DNA of 64,000 nt from Rhipicephalus microplus (taxonomy: Eukaryota; Arthropoda; Arachnida; Ixodida; Ixodidae). The DNA is taken from positions 245,525,039 through 245,589,038 of the forward strand of contig NC_134700.1 in the NCBI RefSeq assembly GCF_043290135.1, given 5' to 3'. Made by a program: the position numbers and the translations under genes. Shown in pieces: positions 50,360-56,300 of the stretch (positions are counted from its first letter, which is position 1; each line of letters starts with the position of its first letter). Under the pieces are notes generated by a model that saw only the letters and a list, made by a program, of their open reading frames with translations, was not told the origin of the DNA and made no database searches.

Positions 50360-53300
50360 AACACACACACACACACACACACGTTATGCGTTGATAAACT
50401 GAAGAAGAGATACAACCGTGCACTCGCATATGTCGCTATGCAAATTATGCAAGCAGATGCAGACAACATAAGACGACAAAAAGCACACGCAAGTAAGAAC
50501 ACGGTGGGAGGTGCACCGCATCCTGACTCGGGGAATGTGACAGACCGTTTAGAAAGTGGGATACATAACAGTATATATAGAGACCAAAAAGATACAACTT
50601 CGATAATTAGCCTCAACAGTCGTCAGTCACGTACTGCACTTCCTGGGCAGCCTTCTGCTTTCTAAACATATTTATATTGAAACAACACCTTTGAAGATAT
50701 CGAAGTTAGCCCCCCTGCGGTGGTCTAGCGGGTAAGGTACTCGGCTGCTTACCCGCATGTCGCGGTATCAAATCCCGGCTGCGGCGGCTGCCTTTTCGAT
50801 GGAGGCGAAAATGCTGTGGCTCGTGTGCTCAAATTTGGGTGCCCGTTAAAGAGGGTCCCAGGTGGTCGAAATTTTCCGGAGCCCTCCATTATGGCTTCTC
50901 TCATAATCATATAGTGGTTTTGGGACGTTAAACTCCCATATCAATCAATCAATGTCAAAGTTAAACCTCTGGAAAACAATTTTCGAACCACCAGCGAACT
51001 TCTAAAAATTCAACACACCTTCAAACATATGCGTTGGAATTGAAGTGTTTTGATTTGGTCCACACGGCCAAGACGTTTATCCTGCTGTCTGTGCAGTAAA
51101 TTGAGCAACGGCGAGGCAATCCATCCCGCGTGAAATGCGTACATGGCATCCCAGTCTTTCCGGCCGCCAGGATGGAACAGCACAAAAGCAATATACGCCG
51201 GGGCTAGCCGTGAAGACCAATTTCAAGCAGGTGGCCTTGGAAGCGGCAGCCAGCTTCGGCTCTCTGCAAACTGTCGGTTCCCAAGGAAAGAGCGTGGGCG
51301 CAAACTGCGCTCGGCCGCAGTCGTCAAGCGTTGTCCTCGATCGCGGCACAAGTGATCCGCCGTCGCGCGCCAAGCACGCCTTCGATGTGCTGCCGGCAAC
51401 TTGTCGATGCGGGACGCCGTGGAAGGAATTATACTCTTCCTGTGCACGAAGGCCCCTTCATTTATCTAACTAATGAGTGTTCTTCTTCGGCATGGGGGTG
51501 CAAAAGAGGCACTTGACCTCCCCCCCCCCCCCAAGTCACACCGACACTTGTCTCCATACCTGCAGTGCTCTCCCTCTCACCTGCAGCCGTGACGCCCCAC
51601 GAGTTTGCATCTTCCCAGACAAAATCCTGCCGACACGCATGCACATCTATCATCATCATCATCAGCAGCAGCAGCAGCAGCCTGACTACGTCCACTGCAG
51701 GACAAGAGCGTCTTCCATGTACCGCCAGTTAACTTGGTCCTGTGCTTGCTGCTGCCATTTTTACACCCGCAAACTTCTTAATCTCATTTGCCCACCTAAC
51801 CCGCTTGCCTTCTCTGAGAATCCAGTTAGTTACCATCTATATGCACATCTATATATCCCAGCAAATTAAAAAGGGACGAAGGAATCACGTAAACATTGTT
51901 GCAGCCAGCCAGACTACGTCGATCTCGCACTATTCAACGATGAGGCGCCTTGTCTGAAATGTATGCAACGATTTTGCACGTGACAAGCATCGGCGCGCAC
52001 GCATGTCAACTCTCACGGCGAAGCGCCGACTTCGGGAAACGCAATGAAGCCCCGTGGGAAGCGAACACCACCGGTGATCTGCGCATCATCTGCGTCGGCT
52101 CGCAGACGGCGCGAAGCTGGCCGAAAACACGGGACGGCGTTACTGCAGGAAAGCCATTAAGAACAGCAACCGGTAACGCTTCGCCGTGTGGCACAAACAC
52201 GCCTCCCGGGCATTCGGGCCGGCAGTGAAAGAGAGCGAATCCCGCAGGCGACTTTACACCGACGTTTGGGTCCCTCGGAGAGATACGACCGCACACAACA
52301 CGCGCCCGCCATTCTGACTGCCACGTCGTATATCGCGCATGATGCAGCCAGGCATGCATCCTTGAAGAAAAACTAATGGAGAGAACTTTTGACAAATGTC
52401 TGAGGACACGCAGGAGATACTCGTGTCAGTTGCCTCGTGACGCAGGAACAGATCTTCTGAGCGGAGCGATAAAAGTTAATCACCTCGCTTACATTTCACC
52501 CTCCGCAAGAATAACGCATGTACTGCATTTGAGACCGCAGTGCGCGGTCGGGCGATTCTCACAACTACTGCTGGAATAATACTTCCACTCGGCCAAAGTG
52601 CCCGCAAAGATACATGAAGTCACCGACTGACACTCCGCGCGCGACAACAGTGGCGTGCCTCCCTGGCCGCCTGTGAATGCAAGCGCTGCAGCGGACGAGA
52701 AATGCGGGCATTAAAGGCAGTGACCCATAGAGTTTCATACAATCTTGTTGTATGAGACTATATGGCAGTGACCTTCCCCACGGCTTCAGAACGGACTCGC
52801 CTCCAAAGGGTTCTTGACATGGGGAGTTCAAGCCCGAGTTATATCGCAGTGGGGGCGGGGTTCTATACTGATGGGATGAGGGCTATAGTGCTGCTGGTGT
52901 GTCTTGAGGCGGGCAGCTTGCCCTTTTGCACCCCACGCCAACGCCCGTAGTTTTGGATGACTGCCAAGCCCCATGCCAAGGGCCTGCTCGCTCAAAATGC
53001 GGCAACGTTGAAGAGTCTGCTATACGCCTGCCCGGCCCAGCAAGGCTCCGAGGTCACCCCAAGGCAACAGGGTACCCCTGCTGCCCATCTGGCGCACACC
53101 CACCTCCAAGCATTGACCACCCTGCTGTAGTTCATGGACACGGCCGGATTCTTTAGTCACTCATCTTGCCATCGGCTGCTATCGGACTAGTGGCGACCCC
53201 TCTTTCGTTTCCCAACGACACTGTGCCGTGCTGCCTCTTATATGCTGCAGAAATAAGCGTACCGACTTCCTGGTGGCGAGTCCCTCGACTTCCACGAGGT

Positions 53301-56300
53301 TCGCTCGTCAGTGCTGCCGCTTCACTGCCATTGAAGGGCCTTGCAACACCTGAAGTAATCGTCGAATGACCTCACTGTCGGAATTTATTGCGTCACAGAT
53401 CGACTGCCGTATTTTTTTTTTTTTTGAATCCGTCAAGCACGAGCGGTGCACAGGAACTGGTTGCGCGCATCAAACGCTGCCCTTCCTTTTGCGCGGGCGG
53501 GCACGCTGAAACAAGACTTTCGCTCGACGCTGCAGTGGCGGGGGATAGGAATGACCAGGGGGGGGGCAAAAAGCTACGCCTGTACGTACGTCAGCGCTAT
53601 ACGGCCTTCAATCCCCCCACCCACTTTTCATCTGCTTCTTGTTTTCTTCTTTTTGTGTGTGTGTGTGTGTGAACGGGCGGCTCAGCTTCAGTGCGATCAC
53701 GAGTGTGCGCTGGTGTTGCTAGCTGTTTAGCAATACAATGTGCGGCGTGGGCAAGCGGTGCCTGCCACCACGTGCTCATACGCAGTCAATGGCTGTGTCC
53801 GCGAGTTCATCACACAGCTGATATTCAGCTGATAGCCCCATTAGTCGAGAGAAGATCGAGCGAACTCTATATAGTGCTGGCTTCATGATGCGCTAAAATG
53901 TTTGGCTCACAAGGTTCGCAAGAGCTTCGACTACCGACCGGCACTATTTTATGACAACGTAAAAGAAGCTTTGTTACACGTCATTGCAAGAGCGTAGTGG
54001 TCAGCGCACCCGGTTTCTATGCTTGAGAGCTGTTGTGCTAGAGGTTCGATCATTCGATCTGGTTCATTGATATGTGGGGTTTAACGTCCCAAAACCACCA
54101 AATGATTGTGAGAGACGCCGTAGAGGAGGGCACCGGAAATTTCGACCACCTGGGGTTCTTTAACGTGCACCCAAATCTGAGCACACGGGCCTACAACATT
54201 TGCGCTTCCATCGGAAATGCAGACGCCGCAGCCGGGATTCTATCCCGCGACCAGCGGGTCAGCAGCCGAGTGAGTACCTTATAACCACTAGACCAATGCG
54301 GCGGGGCTCTTCGATCGGGTGGCTTCCGAAGTTCTTAGTGAGAAATCGCGATTCATTTTGGAAGCAGAGACTTTTCGAAAGAGCGCGTGCAGTGCAAAAC
54401 GGCATCGCCTCGTTCCTGATCGGTGTGCACTGCGTCTTCCGCACATGTTTCCTATTTACAAATGGACCACAGTGGATGGTTCAAACGCAACCGCCTCCTG
54501 GAGAGCGACCATTAAAGTACTATCAAGCACCGCGCAATCTGATCAAACGTGAAGGATAACTCTGACGCAAAACGTGACATCATTATGCACTGTACCGCTC
54601 ACCAATCGATGCAGCGTGCGTCCTGGTTCCAGTGTACCACGCATTTGGTTTACCTTGACGCTACAGCTTTGCGAGCGATTCGAGGCGCTCAGAATCGCGA
54701 AGCGTCTCGCGTAATGTTCATGTCCATTACACTATGTGAACTTGTCCGACTCGCAGCGAGACATTTTTACTACAAGGGTGAATCCCGTGCGGTGGTCCGA
54801 GACGGAACTCTACTAGCGGGTTATATGTTTCTGGGCCATTGACGAACATACATACATACATACATACATACATACATACATACATACATACATACATACA
54901 TACATACATACATACATACATACATACATACATGCGTAAGTGCGTGCATACACACATACATACATAATCCTATCTCGACTGCAGCAACCGCCATTGCCTA
55001 ACAAGCGCATAATATGTCAAACATCAACACGATGCCATGAACCAGACACATTACGGTAAATTGAAAACCAAGAAGACAATACAATAAATCATTCACATTA
55101 AAAGGACGAAGAAAAACCGCAGTTTAGACAAATATGTCCAAGCTATAAAAAGGACAATTGGTCTGCAGACGAGCCATAAAACATATGTATGGTACATATG
55201 TCTCTGGATAAAATATATCAGAACAGTTGGTGGTTTTCGCATGGTGAGATGGCCTTTTCACGCAGCTAAGATGTGCTGGTTAAGCTGTACACCTGCTTTT
55301 CCAAAAGAAAACACCACCAATTTCTCGACCGGGCTAAGATAGAGCCATTCGGCATTCGCGCACGTGGCTGTTTGCACACATGCTGATGCACGTGTAATGC
55401 TAATTGCTGTTAAGAGATCGCACCAGAAGGCCTGCCAGGTGTCGCCAAGTAGGTACATACGGACGTGCTGAACAGCATAAACGAAGACATACCAGTATAT
55501 TGGGTCCAATGAATACTTTCGAACGAATTTTCTGGAGGGATGAAACTTCATTCGACCAAAGGATTCGGGCACGTACGTGAAGGTCCCCGCACAATCCTAC
55601 TATACTCTATACATTCGTGAAATCATGCGCTTCTATGATGCGGGAGGCCCGGTCAGCAGCGATCTTCCGCTTGGCCGGGTCTGTCCGGCGCAGCAGATGT
55701 TTTCTATCGCAGACTACTTATAGTTATACCATGCAGAACTCTCCTCTAAATACATCATTTTAGCGCTACGAAGATTTTCGAACTATAATGAGTAAAATTT
55801 TCTGCATTGTGCACAGTGCGTATGCCTTACTGTCGAATTTACCGGTTGTAAGGTGTTTCCACATTATGCACATATTTGGTGAAAAACAATTTATATATGG
55901 ATATTTTCTGAAGCGGATTTTGCGTCAGGATTCGAGAAGTATATCGATACTGCCCTCCAGAATGAATTAACTACGGACAACGGTTGTAAAATATGGAGAT
56001 TTTGTTCCGCTGTAATGTTTCAGCACATTGATCGCATGGTGGCCTCACGAAAAAATAGTAATAATAATAATAATAATGCTTGAGATCAGTCCTGCCCCTG
56101 TATTAAGCGAAGGAAAAGCTATTAATCGCAATAGGGCTGTAAATAATGGCAGCACGTACCATATAACAAAGTCATCAACATTTTATTCCTTCTGAAGCCA
56201 CGTGCTCGAGACCACTTCTCTAAGGAATTGAGCGCAAAGAAAGGACAACATTAAAGACACAAACACTGGCGCTAACGAAGCTAAGAACATGACGCATATC

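Noticed and set aside
50057..50665. A 202-codon open frame
   Set aside because: It runs through the SINE palindrome and the (AC)n tract. There is no domain, no splice context, and the opposite strand is equally open.
52770..53390. GC-rich stretch with several open frames, possible retrogene
   Set aside because: Frames are short, mutually overlapping and lack recognisable motifs.
54727..55010. Tyr/Met/Cys/Val repeat peptides
   Set aside because: Translation of the (CATA)n microsatellite.
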